Both the position numbers and the translations under genes were made by a program. A stretch of DNA of 33,726 bases, from positions 1 through 33,726 of the forward strand of contig DAUW01000125.1 of NCBI GenBank assembly GCA_002505355.1, read 5' to 3'. Of this stretch, positions 1 to 7,450 are shown piece by piece. Numbering within the stretch: position 1 is the first letter of the stretch; each line of letters begins with the position of its first letter. The notes under the pieces were generated by a model that worked only from the letters and a program-made list of their open reading frames with translations, was not told where the DNA came from and searched no databases. Source of the stretch: Euryarchaeota archaeon UBA229. GTDB taxonomy: Archaea; Thermoplasmatota; Poseidoniia; Poseidoniales; Poseidoniaceae.

Positions 1-122
1 ATGTGGGGGCGAGACATCAACGTCCGCGTGTAGGAACCATAAAGCCGCTCTCGCCGCTCCAAGGCGTTCAGCCCACCATAAAGACGATTTGTGGTACAGG
101 GTACGCCTAGCTCCCCACCTAT
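1..122 (-). ncRNA. ffs: Signal recognition particle RNA (7S), 5' part, cut by window edge
   Basis: Read on the minus strand, this GC-rich stretch begins GGTGGGGAGCTAGGC and continues with CCCTGTACC, AAATCG, GGGCTGAACGCC and GGAGCGGCGAG. These blocks match the order of the 5' (Alu-like) domain of archaeal SRP RNA as I remember it: GCTAGG, CCCTGTA, a loop, GGGC-GAA-GCC. GGCG and CGCC can pair as a short helix, and the loop segments fit helices 3 and 4. The rest, including the SRP54-binding helix 8, lies beyond position 1. SRP RNA scaffolds SRP19 and SRP54 for co-translational targeting to the membrane. It has its own TATA box about 25 bases upstream of the probable 5' end, which I place only approximately at 120-125. 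A covariance-model search was not possible here. Confidence 0.82.
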
Positions 123-146
123 CCCGACATCCCGTCGACTGATTGG

Positions 147-155
147 TATTTATAC
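147..155 (-). promoter_or_regulatory. TATA box of the SRP RNA gene
   Basis: The minus strand reads GTATAAATA here, a good archaeal TATA element. Its centre is about 26 bases upstream of the predicted SRP RNA 5' end (120-125), the usual archaeal spacing. It sits between the ccmE stop codon and the RNA gene, so the RNA is probably transcribed independently of pyrD-ccmE. Confidence 0.7.
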
Positions 156-171
156 GGAGCGGTGCGTGAAA

Positions 172-549
172 CTATTCTTCATACTTCGATGGGCACGATG
201 TTTTAATGATCTCAGCCTCAAATACGTATTGTGAATCAATTAACCTAAGCTTACCTTTGGCATATACGGTTCGGTTGTCATCGAGACCATTTGATACTGA
301 TGCATCAACAAAATCAACCAGAATCTCACTTTCGATTCCATGTAGAACAAAGGTCATGCTTTCGTTATTGATTGTCCCATCCGAAACCTCGCCCCTTATA
401 GCAAAATCCTCATCAACATAACTGCTCGGTGTTGACATAACTTCGTCAACGGTCCGGGTCGGTTCTGGGGATTGTAAGATAATAGCACCAAGGATAACCA
501 AGGTTAGCAAACCCCCAGTGATTAGTAGTCTAACACGCCGAGTAAACAT
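172..549 (-). CDS. ccmE: CcmE-like cytochrome c heme chaperone, C-type (CxxxY) variant
   Basis: The protein has 125 residues. There is one N-terminal membrane anchor (about residues 7-25), then a small OB-fold-like domain with the CcmE pattern: RGEV and DGTI near 52-60, FVLHG near 67-71, a VDF strand near 78-80, and YAKGKL near 96-101. The C-terminal motif is SCPSKYEE, in which Cys119 takes the place of the histidine that binds heme covalently in classical CcmE, and Tyr123 completes C-x3-Y. Known archaeal and some bacterial CcmE proteins use this Cys form. The domain should lie outside the membrane and deliver heme to apocytochrome c. The start codon directly follows the pyrD stop codon, so the two are probably co-transcribed. 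The other ccm genes are not in the window. Confidence 0.85.
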   Translation of the reverse strand: MFTRRVRLLITGGLLTLVILGAIILQSPEPTRTVDEVMSTPSSYVDEDFAIRGEVSDGTINNESMTFVLHGIESEILVDFVDASVSNGLDDNRTVYAKGKLRLIDSQYVFEAEIIKTSCPSKYEE

Positions 550-1674
550 TCAATTAGACCCCTTATGCATTAATCCCACGGCATCTTCAATTTTCGACAA
601 TCCGTGTTGCTTGAGTTTCTTGTCTAAACCCCTTACAACAGCCGATGTAAGACTGGGACCTTCAAAAACGAATCCACTGTATGCTTGGATTAGACTAGCG
701 CCCGCAGTGATCTTCTCCCAGGCATCATCGGCATTCATAATTCCACCAACACCAACGATTGGAAATTTTCCGTTGGTAAATTTGTAGATATGCTCGATAA
801 ATTGAGTTGAGGTTTTTCTGAGCGGCGCTCCACTCAAACCACCTAACTGCTGCAGATTTTCATCTCCATCGAATTCACTACTACGGTTGACAGTAGTATT
901 AGTTGCCACAATACCTGAGCAACCCGACTCCATCGCCACAGTAACAATATCTTCTAATTGCTCAAATGACATATCTGGCGCGACTTTTACCAAGAGCGGT
1001 TTAGGATATGTTGCCGCCTCATTTGCTTTCCTGACATTGGCTTTATTACATTCTTCTATTATTTTCCTCAATTCGTTAGTGCTTTGTAAATCCCTCAAAT
1101 CAGGGGTATTAGGTGATGATACATTAATCACGAAAACGTCGGTGAAGTTCCACAATCTAACCAAAGTTGTTGAGTAATCCTTGTGCGCCTCTTTGTTATC
1201 AGTGAGTTTTGACTTTCCTAAATTAACCCATATTGGTATATCGGGCTTACCAAACCTGGTGAAGTGATGTTTCAATGATGCTTGCATTCTTTCTGAGCCA
1301 GGATTGTTGAAGCCCATACGGTTAACTAGTGCTTGGTGAGTATTTGATCTAAACATTCGAGGTTTAGGATTACCTGGCTGTTCTAGCATAGTAACTCCGC
1401 CAATCTCTGCAAATGATAATCCAAGGCTATTCCAACCGTTAATTGCTTCACCTTTTTTGTCCATTCCAGCCGCTAATCCAAACGGATGCTGGTACTCATG
1501 GCCAAACACGGATATGGGCAAACTTTTGCGACTCCGATATAAGCCAGACAAAAAAATCCTGGTTACAAAATTGTTACCAAATATCCTCAACATCTTAATG
1601 GTACGAGAATGTGCTTGTTCCGAATCTTGAAAAGCTAACAAAGGGCGCAGAAAGTAACGATATACCAGCCCCAT
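550..1674 (-). CDS. pyrD: Dihydroorotate dehydrogenase (quinone), class 2
   Basis: This 374-residue FMN enzyme catalyses the fourth step of pyrimidine synthesis, oxidising dihydroorotate to orotate. Class 2 features are visible: an N-terminal helical extension for membrane association (about residues 1-45), FGLAAGMDKKGE near 66-77, NRMGFNNPG near 117-125, NVSSPNTPDLRDLQ with the class-typical catalytic serine, ATNTT, and a GVGGI phosphate-binding turn towards the C-terminus. The length is typical of class 2, and class 2 enzymes pass electrons to membrane quinone. That fits the menaquinone gene mqnC in the same window. The gene is divergent from the small unknown gene at 1728 and immediately precedes ccmE. 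The start gives the normal N-terminal helices, but no convincing Shine-Dalgarno motif is seen. Confidence 0.93.
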   Translation of the reverse strand: MGLVYRYFLRPLLAFQDSEQAHSRTIKMLRIFGNNFVTRIFLSGLYRSRKSLPISVFGHEYQHPFGLAAGMDKKGEAINGWNSLGLSFAEIGGVTMLEQPGNPKPRMFRSNTHQALVNRMGFNNPGSERMQASLKHHFTRFGKPDIPIWVNLGKSKLTDNKEAHKDYSTTLVRLWNFTDVFVINVSSPNTPDLRDLQSTNELRKIIEECNKANVRKANEAATYPKPLLVKVAPDMSFEQLEDIVTVAMESGCSGIVATNTTVNRSSEFDGDENLQQLGGLSGAPLRKTSTQFIEHIYKFTNGKFPIVGVGGIMNADDAWEKITAGASLIQAYSGFVFEGPSLTSAVVRGLDKKLKQHGLSKIEDAVGLMHKGSN

Positions 1675-1727
1675 GAAACCTGCCCAGCGACGGCATCATT
1701 CAAGACTTCCCCTTGATTGGCCTAATT

Positions 1728-2150
1728 ATGGAGATGAATCATCCGCAATGGCCCGTGGTCAGGGAATCCGCCCGTAGGTTGGTGAAAAATGAGGCTGTTA
1801 TCATTGCTGCACCACACAGATATGGTGAATCAATCACTGATTTGTCCAACCATATTAGTGATCATATACCGCAACGCACATCATTCCCAGAGCACCAATT
1901 AGCAGAATCTGAAGAGATCTGGATATTCCAACGTGGTAAAGATATGAATGAAGCGTTTGTTTACATCGGTCCAAGTGAGCCTGACATCACCGTTTGCTGG
2001 ATTAACATGAATTTGGATGAGGGTTTTCAATCAGTCATTGATTCATGCTTGCAACTGTTGCGCGCCGGGTACCCAGGATGTGTTGGCTGTGACAGCACTC
2101 CCACAGAAACCCGCTGGAATGAATATCAGTTCCGTAATCAACAAAAGTGA
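1728..2150 (+). CDS. Unknown small protein with a C-terminal CxxC
   Basis: I do not recognise this protein of about 140 residues. It appears soluble, with no signal peptide or membrane helix, and looks like a mixed alpha/beta fold: a strand-like VIIAAPHRYG near residues 25-34, WIFQRG near 65, FVYIG near 75, and a helix ending in LLRAGYPGCVGCDS near 120. The two cysteines in CVGC could bind a metal or form a redox pair, but there is no second CxxC. An in-frame TTG at 1713 could extend it by five residues; the ATG at 1728 (or 1734) is preferred. A poly-T terminator follows the stop, so it is probably a one-gene transcript, divergent from pyrD. Confidence 0.7.
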   Translation: MEMNHPQWPVVRESARRLVKNEAVIIAAPHRYGESITDLSNHISDHIPQRTSFPEHQLAESEEIWIFQRGKDMNEAFVYIGPSEPDITVCWINMNLDEGFQSVIDSCLQLLRAGYPGCVGCDSTPTETRWNEYQFRNQQK

Positions 2151-2154
2151 TAAA

Positions 2155-2162
2155 TTTTTTTT
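2155..2162 (+). terminator. Poly-T transcription terminator
   Basis: An uninterrupted run of eight T residues starts four bases after the stop codon of the small gene ending at 2150. Archaeal termination typically uses such T-runs without a hairpin, and none is visible here. Confidence 0.55.
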
Positions 2163-2175
2163 GCCACAAGCGGCT

Positions 2176-2193
2176 TAGATACTAAAGTATCTA
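2176..2193. promoter_or_regulatory. Perfect 18-bp palindrome upstream of the topoisomerase gene
   Basis: TAGATACT-AA-AGTATCTA is an inverted repeat of two 8-base arms around two bases. It lies between the poly-T terminator and the topoisomerase start, 55 bases before the ATG. The position and symmetry suit a dimeric regulator's operator. It could instead overlap a promoter element, or be chance in AT-rich DNA. Confidence 0.4.
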
Positions 2194-2248
2194 TGAACAA
2201 TTAGCCACACGAGAGGGTTCAAGTATCGCCGCCGGTGGCAGACTCTCC

Positions 2249-5002
2249 ATGGCAGTTGTCGTCATTGCTGAAAAGCCGAGCGTTGCTGAGGACATTGCCA
2301 AGGTTCTCGGTGTTAGCAAAAAAACTGATACACATTGGGAATCTGAAGACCTAATAATCACTTGGGCTGTCGGCCATCTGCTAGAATTGAAGACTCCTGA
2401 AGAATACGATGACAGATTGAAAGACTGGCGAAAAAGCATCGAATTGTTACCGTTCATACCAGAGAAGTTTGAACTTAAGCCAAATAGTGGCAGGGGTAAT
2501 AACCGGAAGCAGTTAACAGCAATCAAGAAACTTATTTCTGACAAAAATTGCCTTGAGATTGTCAATGCCTGTGATGCAGCTAGAGAAGGTGAGTTGATTT
2601 TTCGGCGGATTATTGAATACTCAAATTCCAAGGCCCCAATGAGTCGAATGTGGCTTCAATCAATGACTCCTGATTCCATAATGAGGGCTTTCCAAGGACG
2701 GGTTGATTCGGCTACCTACACTCGGCTTAGGGATGCAGCAGTAAGTAGAGCAGAAGCAGATTGGATTATTGGAATGAATGGTTCAAGAATAGCCTCCACA
2801 TTCCTGAGAACTGGGCGTAAGGATGGGACCTCGATGTCACTGGGTAGAGTTCAAACCGCCACTCTTGCACTGATCGTGGACAAGGAATTAGAGATTCTGG
2901 GGCACAAAGCAGAGCCCTTCTGGGAATTAGAAGCTGACTTCAAATCGCTAGACTGTGAATGGTCTGCACGCTGGGAGCGCCGGGACAATATCGAAGATAA
3001 AGACAATCCGTTAACCAAAGCACACAGGATTATTGATGTTAATGAGAAGCAGATGCTAGAGGACATAATCAATGCGCCCGGAGAATTTTCCACCGCACAA
3101 AAGCACCGTGATGCTAAGGAAAATCCGCCACTAAACTTCGACCTCACCTCGCTACAAAGGGAGGCTAACAGTATGTGGTCTTGGACATCACGAAGAACGC
3201 TCTCAGTAGCCCAGGAATTGTATGACACGCACAAATTGACTACTTACCCACGTACAGATTCAAGATATCTGCCTGAAGATATGATCGAATCTATTAATCA
3301 AACAATCAGCAAGTTGAGTAATCAAGCTAATTTCAAGACTCATTGTGACAGACTATCCGCCAACGGACTGAATAATGTAAAACGCAATTTTAACGATGGT
3401 AAGGTATCGGATCACTATGCTATTATTCCTACCGGCAAATTACCCAGCGGTAAGTTAAGTCAAGATGCGGCCAAGTTATATGATCTAATTACCAGGCAAT
3501 TTCTTGCTTCTTTTCATCCAATTGCGATTTGGGATGTACAGACTAGAGTTACCACAAAATCCAATCAGGACTTCGTTAAAGAAGTAAGAGTTCTAAAGAC
3601 CCCGGGGTGGAGAGAAGTCAAACCCAAAAGCAACAAAATTCCGGAAAAATGGAATGACCTGTCCGCCAACCCTGCAGTTACTGAAATTGTCGAACATAGA
3701 TTCAAAGAAGAGTTAACTAAGCCAACAAATAGGCTCAAGGAAGCAAAACTACTATCGCTCATGGAACATGCTGGCAGAAGCATCAGTGACGATGAGTTAG
3801 CTGAAGCAATGAAAGGGAAAGGCTTGGGAACTCCGGCAACTAGAGCTGACACCATAGAAAAATTAATTGCTAGAAATTTCATTCAACGCGCTCGGTCTGG
3901 CAGCCTCAGAGCCACACCGGGTGGGATAAAATTGATCCAACTCCTTCGAGCAATCCCCGTAGAATGGATTACCTCGCCTGAACTTACCGGCGATATGGAA
4001 GCTAAACTATCATCTGTCCAAGATGGCAACTTTTCAAGGGAACAATACATGAAATTGATTTACGATAAAGCCGAAGAAATGGTTAACCGGATAAAAAATC
4101 ATGACCGCAGCGTGCTGTTCAATTCCAAAGAGTCAATCGGCTGTTGCCCAAAATGTGATGACAATCTAACCGAGACGGTGATGTCTTACACATGCCCGCA
4201 GAACACCGGTAAAGATTCTGGATGTGACTTCATCTTTTGGAAGAACACTAGCGGCAGATGGTTTGATCGATTCACGGCAAAACGTCTTCTTGAGCAGCGA
4301 GAAATATCCGACCTTCACGGGTTTTTTAATCGGAATGGCGAACCCTATGTCGCTAGTGTCAAAATGAACGATAGTGGCAACGTTGAATTCGTTGGCGGCG
4401 GTGAATCTACATCTTCAGTTGACGATCATGAATTATGTTCTTGCCCTGCTTGTGACAATGGTAAGATAAGAATTAACTCCACAATGTATGCATGTGACAA
4501 GCAGGATTGTAAATTTAGAGGATTAGCTCAAGAAATGTGCAAGCGAAAAATTTCTGAAGATGAGGCAAAAGCCATTCTAGTTGATGGCAAGTCTCCCCTA
4601 CTAGATGATTTTACATCAAAGAAAGGTCGTCCTTTTAGTGCTTATCTGCGATTAGATGGAAACCGAGTAAAATTCGAATTCCCCCCGAGAAAAGCCGCAC
4701 AAGGAGCGAAAGAGTTCCCGGTTGTTGAGGGTGTATTGGCTACCTGTCCAAAGACTAAACAGGACATAGTCGAAACGCCTACATTTTTCCAACCGGCCAC
4801 GGACGGTACTGATTGCAAAATACAAATTGCGCGGGAAATGTCTGGTAGAGAGATTACCAGAGCAGAAGCCAAGCAACTGATTGAGACAGGAGAAGTAGGC
4901 CCGTTTGATGATTTCATCTCGAAAAAGTCTGGGAAACCATTTACTTCAATCCTATATCTGAAAAAGAATCAATCCGTTGGCTACAAATTTGCCAAAAAGT
5001 GA
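2249..5002 (+). CDS. Type IA DNA topoisomerase (bacterial-style Topo III/TopA) with zinc fingers and C-terminal repeats
   Basis: The 917-residue enzyme cuts and passes single strands to relax or decatenate DNA. The Toprim domain starts at VVVIAEKPSVA (3-13) and includes NACDAAREGELIFR (near 107-120), with the metal-binding acidic residues. The catalytic tyrosine is Tyr333 in LTTYPRTDSRY. KGLGTPATRADTIEKL near 525-540 is the conserved late core motif. After the core come zinc-finger-like cysteine clusters (Cys632/633/636 onward and Cys730/732/735 onward) and three related repeats of about 50 residues (near 666-715, 757-808 and 861-913). The latter two are built on a pattern like FDDFxSKKxGxPF, resembling the Toprim C-terminal repeat family. 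The ACDAxREGELIFR form resembles bacterial Topo III, so an ancient bacterial origin is plausible. The ATG lies just downstream of the palindrome at 2176. Confidence 0.92.
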   Translation: MAVVVIAEKPSVAEDIAKVLGVSKKTDTHWESEDLIITWAVGHLLELKTPEEYDDRLKDWRKSIELLPFIPEKFELKPNSGRGNNRKQLTAIKKLISDKNCLEIVNACDAAREGELIFRRIIEYSNSKAPMSRMWLQSMTPDSIMRAFQGRVDSATYTRLRDAAVSRAEADWIIGMNGSRIASTFLRTGRKDGTSMSLGRVQTATLALIVDKELEILGHKAEPFWELEADFKSLDCEWSARWERRDNIEDKDNPLTKAHRIIDVNEKQMLEDIINAPGEFSTAQKHRDAKENPPLNFDLTSLQREANSMWSWTSRRTLSVAQELYDTHKLTTYPRTDSRYLPEDMIESINQTISKLSNQANFKTHCDRLSANGLNNVKRNFNDGKVSDHYAIIPTGKLPSGKLSQDAAKLYDLITRQFLASFHPIAIWDVQTRVTTKSNQDFVKEVRVLKTPGWREVKPKSNKIPEKWNDLSANPAVTEIVEHRFKEELTKPTNRLKEAKLLSLMEHAGRSISDDELAEAMKGKGLGTPATRADTIEKLIARNFIQRARSGSLRATPGGIKLIQLLRAIPVEWITSPELTGDMEAKLSSVQDGNFSREQYMKLIYDKAEEMVNRIKNHDRSVLFNSKESIGCCPKCDDNLTETVMSYTCPQNTGKDSGCDFIFWKNTSGRWFDRFTAKRLLEQREISDLHGFFNRNGEPYVASVKMNDSGNVEFVGGGESTSSVDDHELCSCPACDNGKIRINSTMYACDKQDCKFRGLAQEMCKRKISEDEAKAILVDGKSPLLDDFTSKKGRPFSAYLRLDGNRVKFEFPPRKAAQGAKEFPVVEGVLATCPKTKQDIVETPTFFQPATDGTDCKIQIAREMSGREITRAEAKQLIETGEVGPFDDFISKKSGKPFTSILYLKKNQSVGYKFAKK

Positions 5003-5036
5003 GTGACTAGCGATTATGCTCGCATAATAATAAAGC

Positions 5037-5042
5037 AGGTGG
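5037..5042 (+). promoter_or_regulatory. Shine-Dalgarno motif for the geranylgeranyl reductase-like gene
   Basis: AGGTGG ends seven bases before the GTG at 5050 and sixteen before the in-frame ATG at 5059. The spacing favours the GTG start, though the ATG is not excluded. Confidence 0.45.
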
Positions 5043-5049
5043 CTTAGTA

Positions 5050-6285
5050 GTGGCTTTTATGGGCGCATCAACTAATGACCATGATTGGGATGTTGTGATA
5101 GTTGGTGCTGGTCCAGTGGGTGGCCATACAGCAAATCTACTCGCTAAACGAGGGCAGCGTGTACTACTCTTAGAAGAGCATAACGAAATTGGCAGACCGT
5201 TCCAGTGCGCTGGGCTTGTTACACCTAATGCTATGAGGCAAGTCGGCCTGTATGAGACAATCCTCGAGGAAGTCGACGGGGCCCTAATTCACGGACCTTC
5301 AGGAACACTAGTGCCGGTAGGAACAGGTGGTACTGTTAGAACCTACGTTGTATGCAGAAAACTCTTTGATGAGGCGGTAGTAAAGCAAGCAATGGTCTCT
5401 GGTGCCACTTTGTGGTTGAATTCCAAGCCCAAAGATGCCGTGAGACACGATAACGGTGTGACTATCACACTGGTAAAGGATGGGCAAGAAATTAACCTCA
5501 CAACTAAACTACTTATCGGTTGTGATGGTGCCCACTCATGGACACGCAGATATTTCAAAATGGGTCGCCCAAAGGAATTAATGATAGGCTTTCAAACCGA
5601 GGTAGTTGGCTATCAAAACAGAGAGCGCTGGCTAGAGATGTATTCGGGTTCAGAAATAGCACCAGGATTTTTTGCATGGGTAATACCCTCCGGCAATGAA
5701 AGTTGCAGAATCGGTCTGTGGTCAACTGCTGACCGGCTTGACGGTAGAAGCATAGAAGAATGCTACAGCAATTTATTGAAGCACCCTTTGTGGAAAGACA
5801 GATTTGCGGGAATCAAAGAAACCGCACGTTATTGTGGCCCCGTACCTAGTGGTATGGTGAAGCAAGCATACAAGGATCGAGTGTTACTGATTGGTGATTC
5901 TGCAGGCATGGCTAAACCAACAACTGGCGGAGGAATTGGACCGGGCTTTGAACAGATTAACGGAATAGTAGACAGATTATCCCTCGCTATTGATGATAAC
6001 AATTTATCTGAAAACAGTTTGAAGAATATTGCGAAAACTCACTTCGAAAAAATGCGTAAAGAGCAAAGTCGGGCAAGATCATTGAGGAATCTACTGGTGA
6101 GTGATTGTGAGGATGAAGAATTAGATCGCCACTTTGACCAATTTGCGAAACCAGAAGTTATCGAATTGATCAATGAAATAGGCGATATTGAGAAGCCGGT
6201 CCCGTTAGGGTTAGCGTTGCTAAAGAAAGTACCTGCGTTCCGGAAGTTAGCCCTAAGAGCCGGTGTTAAAATGATTTTTAGTTGA
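5050..6285 (+). CDS. Geranylgeranyl reductase family FAD-dependent oxidoreductase
   Basis: The 411-residue flavoprotein has an N-terminal Rossmann fold with VVIVGAGPVGGHTA (near residues 16-29), a LLLEEH strand end, and the family signature GRPFQCAGLV near 50-59 (compare the CAGLVS-type motif of archaeal geranylgeranyl reductases). LIGCDGAHSWTRR (near 156-168) and VLLIGDSAGMAKPTTGGGIGPG (near 278-299) are the second and third FAD motifs. Family members saturate geranylgeranyl chains of archaeal membrane lipids, and related enzymes hydrogenate menaquinone side chains. Either role is plausible here; the exact substrate is not shown by the sequence. The stop codon overlaps the ribosome-binding region of the next gene, suggesting an operon with it. 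An AT-rich gap of 47 bases separates it from the topoisomerase. Confidence 0.85.
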   Translation: MAFMGASTNDHDWDVVIVGAGPVGGHTANLLAKRGQRVLLLEEHNEIGRPFQCAGLVTPNAMRQVGLYETILEEVDGALIHGPSGTLVPVGTGGTVRTYVVCRKLFDEAVVKQAMVSGATLWLNSKPKDAVRHDNGVTITLVKDGQEINLTTKLLIGCDGAHSWTRRYFKMGRPKELMIGFQTEVVGYQNRERWLEMYSGSEIAPGFFAWVIPSGNESCRIGLWSTADRLDGRSIEECYSNLLKHPLWKDRFAGIKETARYCGPVPSGMVKQAYKDRVLLIGDSAGMAKPTTGGGIGPGFEQINGIVDRLSLAIDDNNLSENSLKNIAKTHFEKMRKEQSRARSLRNLLVSDCEDEELDRHFDQFAKPEVIELINEIGDIEKPVPLGLALLKKVPAFRKLALRAGVKMIFS

Positions 6286-6290
6286 GTGAT
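6284..6290 (+). promoter_or_regulatory. Shine-Dalgarno motif fixing the start at 6295
   Basis: GAGTGAT overlaps the preceding TGA stop and sits four bases before ATG 6295. The in-frame GTG at 6286 is inside this motif and is therefore an unlikely start. Confidence 0.5.
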
Positions 6291-6294
6291 ACCA

Positions 6295-7449
6295 ATGGGT
6301 AAACTTATCCTGGAAGAACGCATCAAGTATCCGCCGTTTGAGAGTTACCGGTTCAAGGCGGAGCTATTACCCATTGCAGTACGAAAAACCGATATTGCCG
6401 ATAAAATAACTGAAGGTGAGGCCTATGAAACAATACGTAATCTGCCGCCACCTTTCAGAATTGGTGAAAAATCTTCTTGGTTAGTAGAACGGAGATATAA
6501 ATTTGAAGATAAGACGTTAAAACTTAATGAAAAGCATGCGCAAGAGATGTTAGAATCGGTACCAAGCAATTCAATTGTGGAAAAACAACGAACAGGCTGG
6601 TACCTCACCCCGAATATAGTTCACAAGCATGCTAGAAAAATTATGAATTTTTCCGTATGTGTTCTGCTCATTGCTTTAACATATCTATTCCTAGAACCGC
6701 TACTAAGCGCATGGGGCATCCCTAGTTTTGGTACCGGCAGAGTACGGTTTGGCTTGCTCGACTATCCTGTACTCGCAGTTATTGTTGTACCTATACTATT
6801 TGTGCCAATAATTATGAGAGTGAGTGCCAATTTCTTTGACCTAATAAAGCAGAGAAGATTCCTCAGATCCCAACCCAAGGAACCGAATATTGTGTTTCAC
6901 AGCGACACGACATCGGGAGGGTCGCTGGAAGTTAGTATTGACTTCCCAGATGCTATGGAAAATTGGGAATCCATGTCTGTCTTATGGCGAGTAGGAGTAC
7001 TACCACCTAGCCGTGATGCACTTGTGGAAGGACTAGGAAGAGGCAGTAACGGTCAGCCTGCACCAGGACTTACTACAGAACTACCACATCACTGGTCAGT
7101 AGACCTAGATGACGGTACCGGTGGTGGCGAAGATTCACCTATGCAGACAACAGATGTCAAAGGTGGTCTATTCCTTCGGCCAATGAGAATCATGCAACAA
7201 TCAGAAATTGTGGAAGTGAAATCTGATAGAACAATTATTGCGCCACCCAAAGGTGATTGGCCCGGAACAATTTTCTCACCACTTATTCGCGTCCATTGGG
7301 AGATGGTAATCATCATTAATCGTGGAAGTCTGCCAGAGTTATTGTGGGTTCAACCACTCAAAGTCAGACATCCAGCATTATACTGCGTAACTGAAGCAAT
7401 TGTCAATTCCGGCCGGACAGAAACAAATCATCCTTTATCGCTAAAATGA
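6295..7449 (+). CDS. Unknown protein with two central membrane helices
   Basis: I do not recognise this protein of about 384 residues. The N-terminal 110 residues are hydrophilic and rich in charged residues. Two hydrophobic segments follow, at about 115-135 (VCVLLIALTYLFLEPLL) and 151-172 (YPVLAVIVVPILFVPIIM). A larger C-terminal domain of about 200 residues looks beta-rich, with a glycine/aspartate-rich loop (DDGTGGGED) near 275-281. The hairpin topology would put both soluble parts on the same side of the membrane. It directly follows the geranylgeranyl reductase-like gene and is probably translationally coupled to it. Its stop lies one base from the end of the convergent mqnC gene. It may be a lineage-specific membrane protein; no function is proposed. 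Confidence 0.75.
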   Translation: MGKLILEERIKYPPFESYRFKAELLPIAVRKTDIADKITEGEAYETIRNLPPPFRIGEKSSWLVERRYKFEDKTLKLNEKHAQEMLESVPSNSIVEKQRTGWYLTPNIVHKHARKIMNFSVCVLLIALTYLFLEPLLSAWGIPSFGTGRVRFGLLDYPVLAVIVVPILFVPIIMRVSANFFDLIKQRRFLRSQPKEPNIVFHSDTTSGGSLEVSIDFPDAMENWESMSVLWRVGVLPPSRDALVEGLGRGSNGQPAPGLTTELPHHWSVDLDDGTGGGEDSPMQTTDVKGGLFLRPMRIMQQSEIVEVKSDRTIIAPPKGDWPGTIFSPLIRVHWEMVIIINRGSLPELLWVQPLKVRHPALYCVTEAIVNSGRTETNHPLSLK

Positions 7450-7450
7450 T

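Noticed and set aside
1..120. RNase P RNA or a tRNA cluster at the left edge.
   Set aside because: No tRNA cloverleaf and no RNase P conserved blocks (such as GAGGAAAGUC) are visible; the order of blocks fits SRP RNA.
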